From Gammaproteobacteria bacterium (GTDB lineage Bacteria; Pseudomonadota; Gammaproteobacteria; Burkholderiales; Rhodocyclaceae), in contig JARFTZ010000023.1 of NCBI GenBank assembly GCA_029289235.1, forward strand, positions 1 through 41,520: DNA of 41,520 bases, given 5' to 3'. Both the position numbers and the translations under genes were made by a program. Position 1 is the stretch's first letter, and every line of letters starts with the position of its first letter. Of the stretch, positions 1 to 7,512 are shown piece by piece. A model generated the notes under the pieces. That model ran no database searches and was not told the origin of the DNA. It saw only the letters and a list, made by a program, of their open reading frames with translations.

Positions 1-1
1 C

Positions 2-202
2 ATCGAGGGCGTCTTCCACATCCAGAACGTCAACGCCTACGACAGTCGCCTGAAAACCTGGATGCGCCGATTCAATGGCATCGCCACCAAGTATCTCGAC
101 AACTACCTGGGCTGGCGCCGCCTGCTCGAACGCTATCGCGAGACCATTTCTCCTGCGCTTTGCCTCAACGAAGCCGCCGGGCGATGGGGACTCAACAGCT
201 AA
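2..202 (+). CDS. IS1595-family transposase, C-terminal end (partial)
   Basis: The reading frame is open from the window edge and ends in TAA at 200-202, giving the last 66 residues of a protein. It contains [19 protein letters not shown] followed by a [13 protein letters not shown]-like stretch, which I recognise as the C-terminus of IS1595/ISXO2-type DDE transposases. These enzymes move the element by cut-and-paste or replicative transposition in the cytoplasm. The rest of the gene lies outside the window. A stretch just after the stop (203-214, TTCCGACAGCGCC) is where the terminal inverted repeat of the element would be expected; I cannot compare it with the other end. Directly beyond it, an integrase reading frame starts in mid-protein, so the element probably inserted into, or recombined with, an integrase gene. 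Confidence 0.75.
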   Translation: MEGVFHIQNVNAYDSRLKTWMRRFNGIATKYLDNYLGWRRLLERYRETISPALCLNEAAGRWGLNS

Positions 203-214
203 TTCCGACAGCGC

Positions 215-357
215 CATAAAAAAGGCAACATGAAAGCTCTATCGTGGGAAGAAATGCCGGGCTTTCTCCATCGCTTGGACGGATTTCACGGGGAATTTGC
301 TACCGCGTCGTGCATCCGCTTGATGCTTTGGACTGCTACCCGCCCTGGCGAAGCTAA
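215..357 (+). pseudogene. Tyrosine recombinase (phage-type integrase) internal fragment
   Basis: From 215 the frame reads HKKGNMKALSWEEMPGFLHR and then, after about 15 residues, SCIRLMLWTATRPGEANR. This resembles the start of the catalytic domain of P4-type phage integrases, where a segment like ALPWEEIPAFL precedes the helix ending in R-T-x-P-G-E with the first catalytic arginine (here the R of TRPGE). The fragment is bounded on the left by the transposase end and on the right by an abrupt switch to a TIR-like protein in another frame; its own frame stops at 386-388. The remaining catalytic residues (HxxR, Tyr) are absent, so it cannot be active. GC content is lower than in the chromosome to the right. 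Confidence 0.6.
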
Positions 358-650
358 CCGTCGTCTTGATCGGCGCGGAAACATATGACCGTGAATGGGT
401 TCGCCACGAAATTAAACGTAGCTACGAACTTGGCAAAGGGATGCTTGGGGTTTACATCCACAACGTGAAAGATCCTCAACTCGGCACCACTACGAAAGGC
501 AAAAATCCGTTTGACTACTGGTCAGTTAAGCAGAATGGCCGAGATGTAGCATTTTCGAGTCTGTACAAGACTTATGACTGGGTTAATGACAATGGCTATT
601 CAAACTTTGCTGGTTGGGTAGAGGCCGCAGCTCGAGCATCTGGCCGCTAA
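357..650 (+). pseudogene. TIR-like (ThsB/MTH538-type, DUF1863) domain protein, N-terminally truncated
   Basis: The frame reads TVVLIGAETYDREWVRHEI, then SYELGKGMLGVYIHNVKD, TKGKNPFDYW, a YKTYDWVND segment and WVEAAARASGR before TAA at 648-650. This is the C-terminal part of the MTH538 TIR-like fold (PF08937), used by Thoeris ThsB proteins and by many stand-alone bacterial proteins. Full-length members begin about 65 residues earlier with an aromatic-rich FFSFHY-like first strand. That part is missing and is replaced by an out-of-frame integrase fragment, with the join near 350-360. A TTG at 366 is the only nearby start-like codon and has no Shine-Dalgarno sequence. ThsB TIR domains make NAD-derived signals on phage infection; this remnant is probably non-functional. 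No ThsA partner is seen. Confidence 0.7.
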
Positions 651-975
651 TTAATGAAAAGGGGGCCAGGGTGAGTGAAAAGCAAATAAACACAGCCTCG
701 AGAGCGGCTTTCGGCAGTACGAGCTATAGCGGACCGTTTGACGAGGACGAAAGCCGATGTCCAGTCCTTTCTAAAACGGGTAAAGAAACGGGTAATAAGT
801 TTGTCCAAACAATCCCGATGCTTATTTATACTGGCCTTGAGTGCATCAGTTGCGTTCTGCCCATCCCACCAGCTTTCCATAAGGCCCTGACCCGCAAAGT
901 TTTCTTTGTGATTCAGGGCTTTATACTTTCTGGCTTTCACACAAACTTTCACACAGTATGTTGAAAAAAGGAAAG
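651..975. other. Gene-free, lower-GC scar between mobile-element remnants
   Basis: I see no credible gene on either strand here. Open frames exist but match no family and have no ribosome binding site. The stretch holds a short direct repeat of CTTTCACACA (around 931-955) just before the integrase N-terminus remnant. It is AT-richer than the chromosome beyond 1173, as expected for debris of horizontally acquired DNA. Confidence 0.5.
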
Positions 976-1130
976 ATGCCGACCCCTTGGCGACACCCAA
1001 AATACGGTACGTACTACCTCAAGAAACGAGTTCCTCAGGACATCAAGCACCTTTGGAACAAGCCAGACCCCTATCAGATTTCCCTCGATACGAAGGATCG
1101 CTCAGTTGCCCATACTGCTCGCTGTATCTC
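976..1130 (+). pseudogene. Phage integrase N-terminus remnant (DUF6538-type)
   Basis: An ATG at 976 with an AAAGG-type ribosome binding site opens MPTPWRHPKYGTYYLKKRVP, continuing QDIKHLWNKPDPYQISLDTKD. This is the usual N-terminus of tyrosine integrases that carry a DUF6538 head (H-P-x-x-G-x-Y-Y-x-R-R-x-V-P, then a S-L-x-T-K-D motif). Family resemblance fades at about 1120-1130, where the DNA runs into the 3' end of cydC. A switch to a second frame at about 1115 would give LYLGGLQHVQELL, which looks more integrase-like and hints at a frameshift before the break. The SAM-like and catalytic domains are missing. It is probably the broken start of an integrase whose element has been lost. Confidence 0.6.
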
Positions 1131-1172
1131 GGCGGTTTGCAACATGTTCAGGAACTGCTCGTTGCTGTGCTC

Positions 1173-2843
1173 CTATGTTCCGATCCGGACCACTCTGTCG
1201 AATGCGGCTTCGAAACCGTCGCGGTGGCTGATCCAGAGGAGAGTGCGGTCCTGCAGATGGGCGGTGATCCGGGAGATCAGCGCAGCTTCCGCGATCGGGT
1301 CCAGGCCTTCGCTGGGTTCGTCGAGAATCGTGATCGGGGCCTGTCGCAACAGGGCGCGCGCGATGGCGAGGCGCCGGCGCTGGCCGCCGGAGAGGCTGGC
1401 GCCGCCTTCCTCGATCCAGGTTTCCAGGCCGGCCGACCAGCCCTGTGTTTCCGGGTCGAGTCCGACCAGGGTCAGGATGGCGCGCATTTTCTCTTCGGAG
1501 AGAGCGGGGTCGGCCAGGCGCAGGTTGTCGGCGAGGGTTCCGGTCTTGGCCCAGGTGTGCTGGCCGACGCAGGCGATCTGTCGGCGCAGGGAGCCATCGT
1601 CGAGGTCCGCCAGCGGGACGCCGCCGACGTGGATCGTTCCGCCCTGTGGATCTTCGAAGCGGGTGAGTAGCTGGATCAGGGTGCTTTTCCCGCCGCCGCT
1701 GGCGCCCTGCAGGAGCAGGTGTTCGCCGGAGCGGACGGAAAGGTCGAAGCCGTTGAAGACCGGCGTGTAACTGTCCCAGGCGAATCTGAGCGCGCGTATC
1801 TCGATGCTGCCGTCGCGTGGCGTTGGTCCTTTGGTGACGTAGTGCGGCGCGGGGGGCTGGCCGGCGATCGCCTGGATGCGTTGGGCAGCCGCCGCGGTTC
1901 CCGGCAAATCGAGCGCGGCATTGACCAGCGGGAGCAACGCCTCGTTGCACGCCAGCAAAAGAAAGACCAGCGCTGCCAGCCAGGGGCCTTCGGTCCGGCT
2001 GCCGGCTGGGAGTTCGGCCAGCAGGCCGAGTGCGCCCCAGGCGCACAGGCCGACGGCGATGGTCGTGGCGGCGCGCAAGATGGCGGCGCGTCTTCCGCTG
2101 CGGCACTGGAGTGCCAGCCAGTGCGCGCTGCGGGCCAGCGTGTCCCCGCGCTGGCGGGTCCAGGCGTCGGCGTGCAGCGAAAAATCTTCCAGGCCTTCGC
2201 TGCAGTCGAGCAGGTGTGTTCGCAGGTTGGCGCGTCCTTTTACCTGCTCCGGCAGAACGGTGTGTCCAGCCCGCCAGCCGAGCAACGGCAGGAGCAGCAG
2301 CGCGAGAACGATCAGCAGCACGGGGAGCCAGGTCAGCGCGGGAACGGTGGAAGCGAAGATCACGGCCACGAGGCCGAAAACGAGTGCGGCCGACAGGGCC
2401 GGCAGGATCAGGCGCGGATAGAGATTGTCGAGCGCGTCGATATCGCGCACCAATCGGTTAAGCGTCTCGCCGCCGTGCCGGCCGGCGAGCTGGCGCGGAG
2501 AAAGCAGCGCCAGATGACGGTACAGCCAGACGCGCAGGCCGGCGAGCAGGCGGAACGTTCCTTCGTGCGTCACGACGCGCTCGCTCCAGCGGCTCAGGGT
2601 GCGCAGCATGGCGAAGAAGCGGACGCCGGCGCCGGGGAGGAAGAAGTTGAACAGCGCGGCGGTCGTGGGCGCCAGCCCGGCGATTGCCGCTCCCGTGAGA
2701 AAGGCGCCGGAAAGACCGAGCAGACCGAGATTGCCGATCAGGGTGAGCACGCCGAGCAGCAGCCCGAGCGCGAGCCAGCTTCCGGCGCCTGAAAGGCGGG
2801 TGACGAACGGGGCCAATGCCCGCAACCCTTCGTTGAGCTTCAT
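1173..2843 (-). CDS. cydC: Thiol reductant ABC exporter subunit CydC
   Basis: CydC is one half of the heterodimeric inner-membrane ABC exporter CydDC, which moves cysteine and glutathione to the periplasm and is needed to assemble cytochrome bd and periplasmic c-type cytochromes. The protein has an N-terminal six-helix membrane domain (about residues 15-310) and a C-terminal ATPase. The Walker A GASGGGKST lies at about 380-388, the LSGGQ signature at about 484-488, Walker B ITILDEP near 504-510 and the switch histidine near 540. I chose the ATG at 2843 because it overlaps the cydD stop as ATGA; an in-frame ATG 12 bases upstream (2855) is possible. The length of 556 residues is normal. No cydAB genes lie in this window. 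Confidence 0.92.
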   Translation of the reverse strand: MKLNEGLRALAPFVTRLSGAGSWLALGLLLGVLTLIGNLGLLGLSGAFLTGAAIAGLAPTTAALFNFFLPGAGVRFFAMLRTLSRWSERVVTHEGTFRLLAGLRVWLYRHLALLSPRQLAGRHGGETLNRLVRDIDALDNLYPRLILPALSAALVFGLVAVIFASTVPALTWLPVLLIVLALLLLPLLGWRAGHTVLPEQVKGRANLRTHLLDCSEGLEDFSLHADAWTRQRGDTLARSAHWLALQCRSGRRAAILRAATTIAVGLCAWGALGLLAELPAGSRTEGPWLAALVFLLLACNEALLPLVNAALDLPGTAAAAQRIQAIAGQPPAPHYVTKGPTPRDGSIEIRALRFAWDSYTPVFNGFDLSVRSGEHLLLQGASGGGKSTLIQLLTRFEDPQGGTIHVGGVPLADLDDGSLRRQIACVGQHTWAKTGTLADNLRLADPALSEEKMRAILTLVGLDPETQGWSAGLETWIEEGGASLSGGQRRRLAIARALLRQAPITILDEPSEGLDPIAEAALISRITAHLQDRTLLWISHRDGFEAAFDRVVRIGT

Positions 2844-4594
2844 GCGGCGATCCATGCGTTGGTGTGTTTCGTCATGTCTTCGGCTTCATCGCGGGGGGCG
2901 CAGAGGCGTCCGTTCTCGAGATCGAGTACGCGGTCGACGATGCGCAGCGGCGCCGCGCGGTGCGTCAACAAAACGAGCGTGCGGCCACGGCGCAGCTCGG
3001 CGATGCGCTCGATGACCGCCTCTTCGGTCTCCGCGTCGAGACTGGCGGTCGGTTCGTCGAGCAGGAGCACATCGGCGCGGCGCAAGCGCACCCGCGCCAG
3101 CGCGAGCCGGCGCAGTTGCCCCCCGGAGAGTTGGCGACCACCTTCGCCGAGGGGGGTGGCGAGGCCGTCGCGGAGCTCGGCGAACCAGGTCCCCAGGCCG
3201 GCGAAGGTCAGCGCCTCGCGCAGTTCGGCTTCGCTCGCGTCGCTGCGAGCTACGCGCAGGTTCGCCGCCAGCGTATCGGCCATCAGGCGCGGGTGCTGGC
3301 TCATCCAGGCGACACGCTCGCGCCAGGCTACGAGATCGATGTCGTCGATCGACAGGCCGCCGATCAGCACGTCACCTTCCTGTGCGCGCAATTGCCCGAG
3401 CAGGAGGCGCAGCAGCGTGGTCTTGCCGCCGCCGCTCGGTCCACGAATGGCGACCGCGTCGCCGGCCTGTATTTGCAGTGAGCATTTCCTTAGCACTGTT
3501 TCGCCTTCACGATGACCGAACGTGATCCGGTCGAGGGTCAACGCGGGTGCGCCGTTGCCGATTCGGGTGTCGCCACCGGCGGGCTGCAATGACGCTGCAT
3601 TCAGGATGGTTTGCAATTCTCCGGCCGCGGCGAGCGCTTCGGCGCGCGCGTGGTAGTGCGTGCCGAGGTCGCGCAGCGGCTGGTAGAACTCGGGGGCCAG
3701 GAGCAGGGCAAACAGCGCCAGTTCGAGATCCAGCGGGTGACCGTACAGGCCGAAATCGAGGCGGCCCAGCAGCGTCAGGCCAAAGTAAACCGCCGAGAGT
3801 GCAATGGCGATCGAGGCGAAGAACTCCAGCACCGCACCGGAAAGAAAGGCCAGACGCAGAACGCGCATGGTCCGCCAGCGGAATTCGTCGCCGACCTGTT
3901 CGACCTCGTCCGCGAGGCGCAGGTGGGCGTCGAGCAGGCGCAGGGTGGGCAGCCCGCGGATCAGGTCTAGGAAGTGTCCGCTCATCCTTTGCAACGCCTG
4001 CAGCTGTTCAGTCTGCCGCTGCCGCGCGCCCCAGCCGACGAGGATCATGAATACGGGAATCAGCGGTGCCGTCAGCAACAGGATGCCCGCGGCCGCCCAG
4101 CTCGAGGGCGCCAGCGTGGCGATGATCATCAGTGGCGTGAGTAAGGCGAACCACTGCTGTGGGCGATAGCGGGCGAAATAGCCGTCGAGCGCTTCCACCT
4201 GCTCCAGTAGCGCGGTACTCAGGCTGCCGGCCTGCTGGCGTTCCCGCCACGCGGGGCCCAGGCGGTAAAGCGTGTCGAGCAGTGTCTCGCGCACGGCGCC
4301 GCGCACCGCCAGCGAGATGCGGATGCCGCCCTCCTCGCGCACGATGCCGGCCAGGGCGCGGAAAACGATGCAGGCCAGAATTTGCCACCAGACTGATTCC
4401 AGTTGCTCGAACGGCTGGCCGACGATGATCAGTGCGTGCAGCACATGGGCCAGCAGGGCAGCGAAGAGAATGGTCGCCACCGTTTGCAGGACCCCGGCGA
4501 CGATGATCAGGGTGGACCAGCCGGGGTGATGGCCGAAGCGTCGGGAAATCTGGCGCAGCGCGAGGCTGTGCGTATCTAGTGCGGGGGAGGACAC
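2840..4594 (-). CDS. cydD: Thiol reductant ABC exporter subunit CydD
   Basis: CydD is the partner of CydC in the cysteine/glutathione exporter. The 584-residue protein has a membrane domain (about 25-310) and an ATPase domain with Walker A GPSGGGKT at 385-392, signature LSGGQ at 489-493 and Walker B LLLDEP at 510-515, followed by an H-loop THR near 544. The open frame extends much further upstream but loses homology. The GTG at 4594 is preceded by GGAG at seven bases' distance and gives the normal family length, so I take it as the start. It is followed by cydC with a 4-base overlap, so the two are translationally coupled. The cadR-like gene lies 89 bases upstream in the same direction, an unusual neighbour that may co-transcribe the exporter. 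Confidence 0.92.
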   Translation of the reverse strand: MSSPALDTHSLALRQISRRFGHHPGWSTLIIVAGVLQTVATILFAALLAHVLHALIIVGQPFEQLESVWWQILACIVFRALAGIVREEGGIRISLAVRGAVRETLLDTLYRLGPAWRERQQAGSLSTALLEQVEALDGYFARYRPQQWFALLTPLMIIATLAPSSWAAAGILLLTAPLIPVFMILVGWGARQRQTEQLQALQRMSGHFLDLIRGLPTLRLLDAHLRLADEVEQVGDEFRWRTMRVLRLAFLSGAVLEFFASIAIALSAVYFGLTLLGRLDFGLYGHPLDLELALFALLLAPEFYQPLRDLGTHYHARAEALAAAGELQTILNAASLQPAGGDTRIGNGAPALTLDRITFGHREGETVLRKCSLQIQAGDAVAIRGPSGGGKTTLLRLLLGQLRAQEGDVLIGGLSIDDIDLVAWRERVAWMSQHPRLMADTLAANLRVARSDASEAELREALTFAGLGTWFAELRDGLATPLGEGGRQLSGGQLRRLALARVRLRRADVLLLDEPTASLDAETEEAVIERIAELRRGRTLVLLTHRAAPLRIVDRVLDLENGRLCAPRDEAEDMTKHTNAWIAA

Positions 4595-4683
4595 CCATGT
4601 TCTCCGAAAAGGATGAGGCGACGCTGTCGTCGAAACCTCGTGAAAAATTGTTGTTGTGCCGCGGGGCGCCGTGCCGACGGCCG

Positions 4684-5115
4684 CTAGCCGAGGTGCGTTT
4701 GACGCTCGTGCCGCGTTTCGGTTTCCATCGTCGCCAAACTCTGGACGATGCCGCAGGCGAGGACCGCTTGCTCCCCGTGGCACGACTGGCGCAGCGCGAC
4801 AAGTTGCTGCTTGAGTTGTTTCAGTTCCTTGATGCGCACGTCGACGTGCGCGATGTGTTCGTCGAGTACCCGGTTGACGCCGCCGCAGTCGCTTTCCGGC
4901 TGATCGACCAGCCCGAGCAGGGCGCGGACTTCGTCGTGCGTCATGTCGAGTGCGCGGCAATTGCGGATGAATCGCAGCCGGGCGAGATGCGCATCGCCGT
5001 AGTGCCGGTAGTTCGAGCCGGTACGGCCCGGTGACGGCAGGAGCCCGGCTTTCTCGTAATAGCGGACCGTCTCGACGGTGCATTGGGCGAGGCGGGCGAG
5101 TTCTCCGATTTTCAT
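4684..5115 (-). CDS. cadR: MerR-family Cd(II)/Pb(II)-responsive regulator, CadR/PbrR type
   Basis: The protein is a 143-residue cytoplasmic dimeric regulator that twists its promoter DNA when metal binds. The winged helix-turn-helix starts MKIGELARLAQCTVETVRYY and is followed by a long coiled dimerisation helix. Cysteines at 77 (PESDC), 112 (RQSC) and 121 (LAC) match the three-cysteine metal site of CadR and PbrR proteins. It is divergent from a P1B-type metal ATPase, and the region between them contains a perfect MerR-type operator, so it very likely represses and activates that ATPase gene. cydDC lies downstream on the same strand. Whether cadmium, lead or zinc is the main inducer cannot be read from sequence alone. 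Confidence 0.88.
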   Translation of the reverse strand: MKIGELARLAQCTVETVRYYEKAGLLPSPGRTGSNYRHYGDAHLARLRFIRNCRALDMTHDEVRALLGLVDQPESDCGGVNRVLDEHIAHVDVRIKELKQLKQQLVALRQSCHGEQAVLACGIVQSLATMETETRHERQTHLG

Positions 5116-5141
5116 GATCTCTCCTGGCGGTGTGGCTGAGG

Positions 5142-5172
5142 TTGACCCTATAGTAGCTTCAGGGTGTCCAAT
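5142..5172 (+). promoter_or_regulatory. MerR-type promoter/operator of the metal ATPase gene
   Basis: A -35 TTGACC (5142-5147) and a -10 TCCAAT (5167-5172) are separated by 19 bases, the over-long spacer typical of MerR-activated promoters. Between them lies the dyad ACCCTATA..TTCAGGGT (5145-5165), with arms ACCCT and AGGGT. It closely resembles known CadR and PbrR operators. It sits between the divergent cadR and cadA genes and is probably bound by the CadR product in both apo and metal forms. Confidence 0.85.
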
Positions 5173-5213
5173 CGGCCAGTCGTCGTAGTGAGCCGAAAGA
5201 ACGGAGTCGTGCC

Positions 5214-7433
5214 ATGTCAGAAAAACCGGAAGATCACGCCTGCCATTGTTGCCATGATCACGCCACCTGTGGCGACGGTGACGCAGGTCGTCCTGCGCCG
5301 AGCGCGAACGATCCGGGCCCGGTTCCGGATGGCTACTTGCTCAGCCGCCTGCGTATCGTGGAAATGGACTGTCCGACCGAGGAGGCGATGATTCGCCGCA
5401 AGCTGGACGGTCGTCCGGAGGTGCATCGCCTGCAATTCGACCTGATGCAGCGGGTGCTGACCGTGGTTCACGCCGAAGGCGCGTTGCCGCGCATCGAAGC
5501 GGCGATTCGCGAGCTGGGCATGGTGGGCGAGGTGCTGTCCGGGACGCCGGATGGTACTCCCGGTAACGCGGCAACGCCGGGCGACGGAGTGGGCTCTTGG
5601 TGGCCGTTGGCGCTGGGCGGCTTCGCTGCGCTCGGCGCGGAGGTCGCGCACTGGCTGGCCTGGCCGGAATGGCTGGCGGCGCTGCTGGCGCTGGCGGCTA
5701 TTGCCGCGTGCGGAACCGGAACCTACCGCAAGGGCTGGATTGCACTGCGTCACGGGGCGCTGAACATCAACGCGCTGATGAGCCTGGCGGTCACCGGGGC
5801 GGTGCTGTTGCAGCAATGGCCGGAAGCGGCGATGGTCATGGTGCTGTTCACGCTGGCCGAGCGGATCGAGGCGCGCTCGCTGGAACGTGCGCGTCGCGCC
5901 ATTCGCGGCCTTCTGCAACTCGCGCCGGAACGCGCCACGGTGCGTCAACTCGACGGGCGCTGGGTCGAGCGGCCCTGCAGCGAGATCGCCATCGGCGCTC
6001 GGGTGCGGGTGCGTCCGGGCGAGCGTGTCGCGCTCGATGGTGTCGTCACTGTCGGCCGATCCACCGTCGACCAGGCGCCGATTACCGGGGAAAGCCTGCC
6101 AGTGGACAAGGCGCCGGGCGATACCGTGTTTGCCGGCACGATCAACGCGACGGGCGAACTGGAGTTCACCGTCACCGCGCCGGCGACCGATTCGACGCTG
6201 GCCCGGATCATCCACGCGGTCGAGAAGGCGCAGGCCTCCCGAGCGCCGACCCAGCGCTTCATCGACCGCTTCGCCGCGCGCTATACGCCGGCGGTGGTCG
6301 CGCTGGCGGTGCTGTTGGCCGTCGTGCCGCCGTTGCTGTTCGGCGGCGACTGGGCGGCGTGGATCTACAAGGCGCTGGTGTTGCTGGTGATTGCCTGCCC
6401 GTGCGCGCTGGTCATTTCGACGCCGGTTACCGTCGTCAGCGCGCTGACCGCCGCCGCGCGGCACGGCGTCTTGGTCAAGGGCGGCGCGCATCTCGAAGGC
6501 GCGCACGACCTCGCCTGGCTGGCACTGGACAAGACCGGCACCGTTACCACCGGGAAACCGGCGCTCACGGATACCGTCGTGCTCGAAACAGTTGGGGATC
6601 CCGTGCGTATCGCCGTGGCGCTCGCAGCGCGTTCCGATCACCCGGTGTCGCGTGCTCTCGTCGCGAGCTACTCCGGCGACTTGGCCATGCTTCCGGCCGT
6701 TGCCGATTTCTCTGCCCTGCCGGGGCGCGGCGTGACCGGCAACGTCGACGGTGTGGGCTACACCCTCGGCAATCACCGGCTGATTCACGAACTCGGCGTC
6801 TGCTCGGACGACCTGGAAGCGCAAATCGATCCGCTCGAAGCGCAGGGCAAGACCGTGCTCCTGCTCACCGACGGTGTGCGGGTGTTCGTGCTCTTCGCCG
6901 TCGCCGATACGATCCGCGCGGGAAGTCGCGAGGCTGTCGACGCGCTGCATGCGCTCGGCGTGCGCACGGTCATGCTGACCGGCGACAACCTTCATACGGC
7001 GCGGATGATCGCGGCCCAGGCGGGTGTTGACGAGGTGCAAGGCGATCTACTGCCTGAGGACAAGCTGCGCGCCGTGGCTCGCCTTGCCGAGCGCGGCAAG
7101 GTCGGCATGGTCGGCGACGGCATCAACGATGCGCCGGCACTGGCCCGCGCCGACATCGGCTTCGCCATGGGGGCGGCGGGGACGGACACGGCGATCGAAA
7201 CCGCCGACGTGGCGCTGATGGACGACGACTTGGGCAAGATCGCCCGCTTCATCCGCCTTTCGCGTACGACCCGCCGGATTCTTGTACAGAACATCGCGCT
7301 GGCGCTCGGCATCAAGGCCGTCTTCATGGCGCTGGCGGCAGCGGGTATGGCTACCCTGTGGATGGCCGTGTTCGCCGACATGGGCGCCAGCCTGCTGGTC
7401 GTCGCCAACGGGTTGCGGGCGTTGCGTGCGTAG
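5214..7433 (+). CDS. cadA: Heavy-metal translocating P1B-type ATPase (Cd/Zn/Pb efflux)
   Basis: This inner-membrane pump exports divalent soft metals using ATP. The 739-residue protein begins with a Cys/His-rich tail (CHCCHDH at 10-16), then a heavy-metal-associated domain whose binding loop is MDCPTEE (51-57), a variant of GMxCxxC with an acidic residue, as in Zn/Cd/Pb pumps. Further motifs are the actuator TGES (291-294), the CPC metal site in a membrane helix (395-397), the phosphorylation motif DKTGT (439-443), the HP pair (476-477) and GDGINDAPA (634-642). The ATG at 5214 has a GGAG ribosome binding site and lies about 40 bases after the MerR promoter. The divergent cadR neighbour supports Cd/Pb/Zn over copper. 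Copper pumps are excluded mainly by the HMA loop and the regulator type. Confidence 0.9.
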   Translation: MSEKPEDHACHCCHDHATCGDGDAGRPAPSANDPGPVPDGYLLSRLRIVEMDCPTEEAMIRRKLDGRPEVHRLQFDLMQRVLTVVHAEGALPRIEAAIRELGMVGEVLSGTPDGTPGNAATPGDGVGSWWPLALGGFAALGAEVAHWLAWPEWLAALLALAAIAACGTGTYRKGWIALRHGALNINALMSLAVTGAVLLQQWPEAAMVMVLFTLAERIEARSLERARRAIRGLLQLAPERATVRQLDGRWVERPCSEIAIGARVRVRPGERVALDGVVTVGRSTVDQAPITGESLPVDKAPGDTVFAGTINATGELEFTVTAPATDSTLARIIHAVEKAQASRAPTQRFIDRFAARYTPAVVALAVLLAVVPPLLFGGDWAAWIYKALVLLVIACPCALVISTPVTVVSALTAAARHGVLVKGGAHLEGAHDLAWLALDKTGTVTTGKPALTDTVVLETVGDPVRIAVALAARSDHPVSRALVASYSGDLAMLPAVADFSALPGRGVTGNVDGVGYTLGNHRLIHELGVCSDDLEAQIDPLEAQGKTVLLLTDGVRVFVLFAVADTIRAGSREAVDALHALGVRTVMLTGDNLHTARMIAAQAGVDEVQGDLLPEDKLRAVARLAERGKVGMVGDGINDAPALARADIGFAMGAAGTDTAIETADVALMDDDLGKIARFIRLSRTTRRILVQNIALALGIKAVFMALAAAGMATLWMAVFADMGASLLVVANGLRALRA

Positions 7434-7512
7434 CAGCGACCGGCGCGGTTGCCAACGCCGCGTCGGCGCGATATAAGCGAGGCCATTCCTCTTCTCTTTT
7501 TGTATACGCGCC

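Noticed and set aside
357-650. A functional Thoeris defence system
   Set aside because: Only the C-terminal half of a TIR-like protein remains, its start is replaced by an integrase fragment, and no ThsA (SIR2/SLOG or transmembrane effector) is present in the window.
931-955. CRISPR-like or attachment-site repeat
   Set aside because: It is only one imperfect pair of CTTTCACACA with no spacers, no tRNA gene and no matching second boundary in the window.
5217-7040. Long open frame opposite cadA, with similar antisense frames opposite cydCD, 13276-15033, 15177-16547, 18664-19941, 23392-25032 and 25539-27092
   Set aside because: These come from GC-rich codon bias on the coding strand. The peptides are Arg/Gly/His-rich with low complexity, match no family and have no ribosome binding sites, while the sense frames are clear known proteins.
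5214-7433. Copper-exporting ATPase (copA)
   Set aside because: The HMA loop is MDCPTEE, the regulator has the three-cysteine Cd/Pb site of CadR, and the operator is of CadR/PbrR type.
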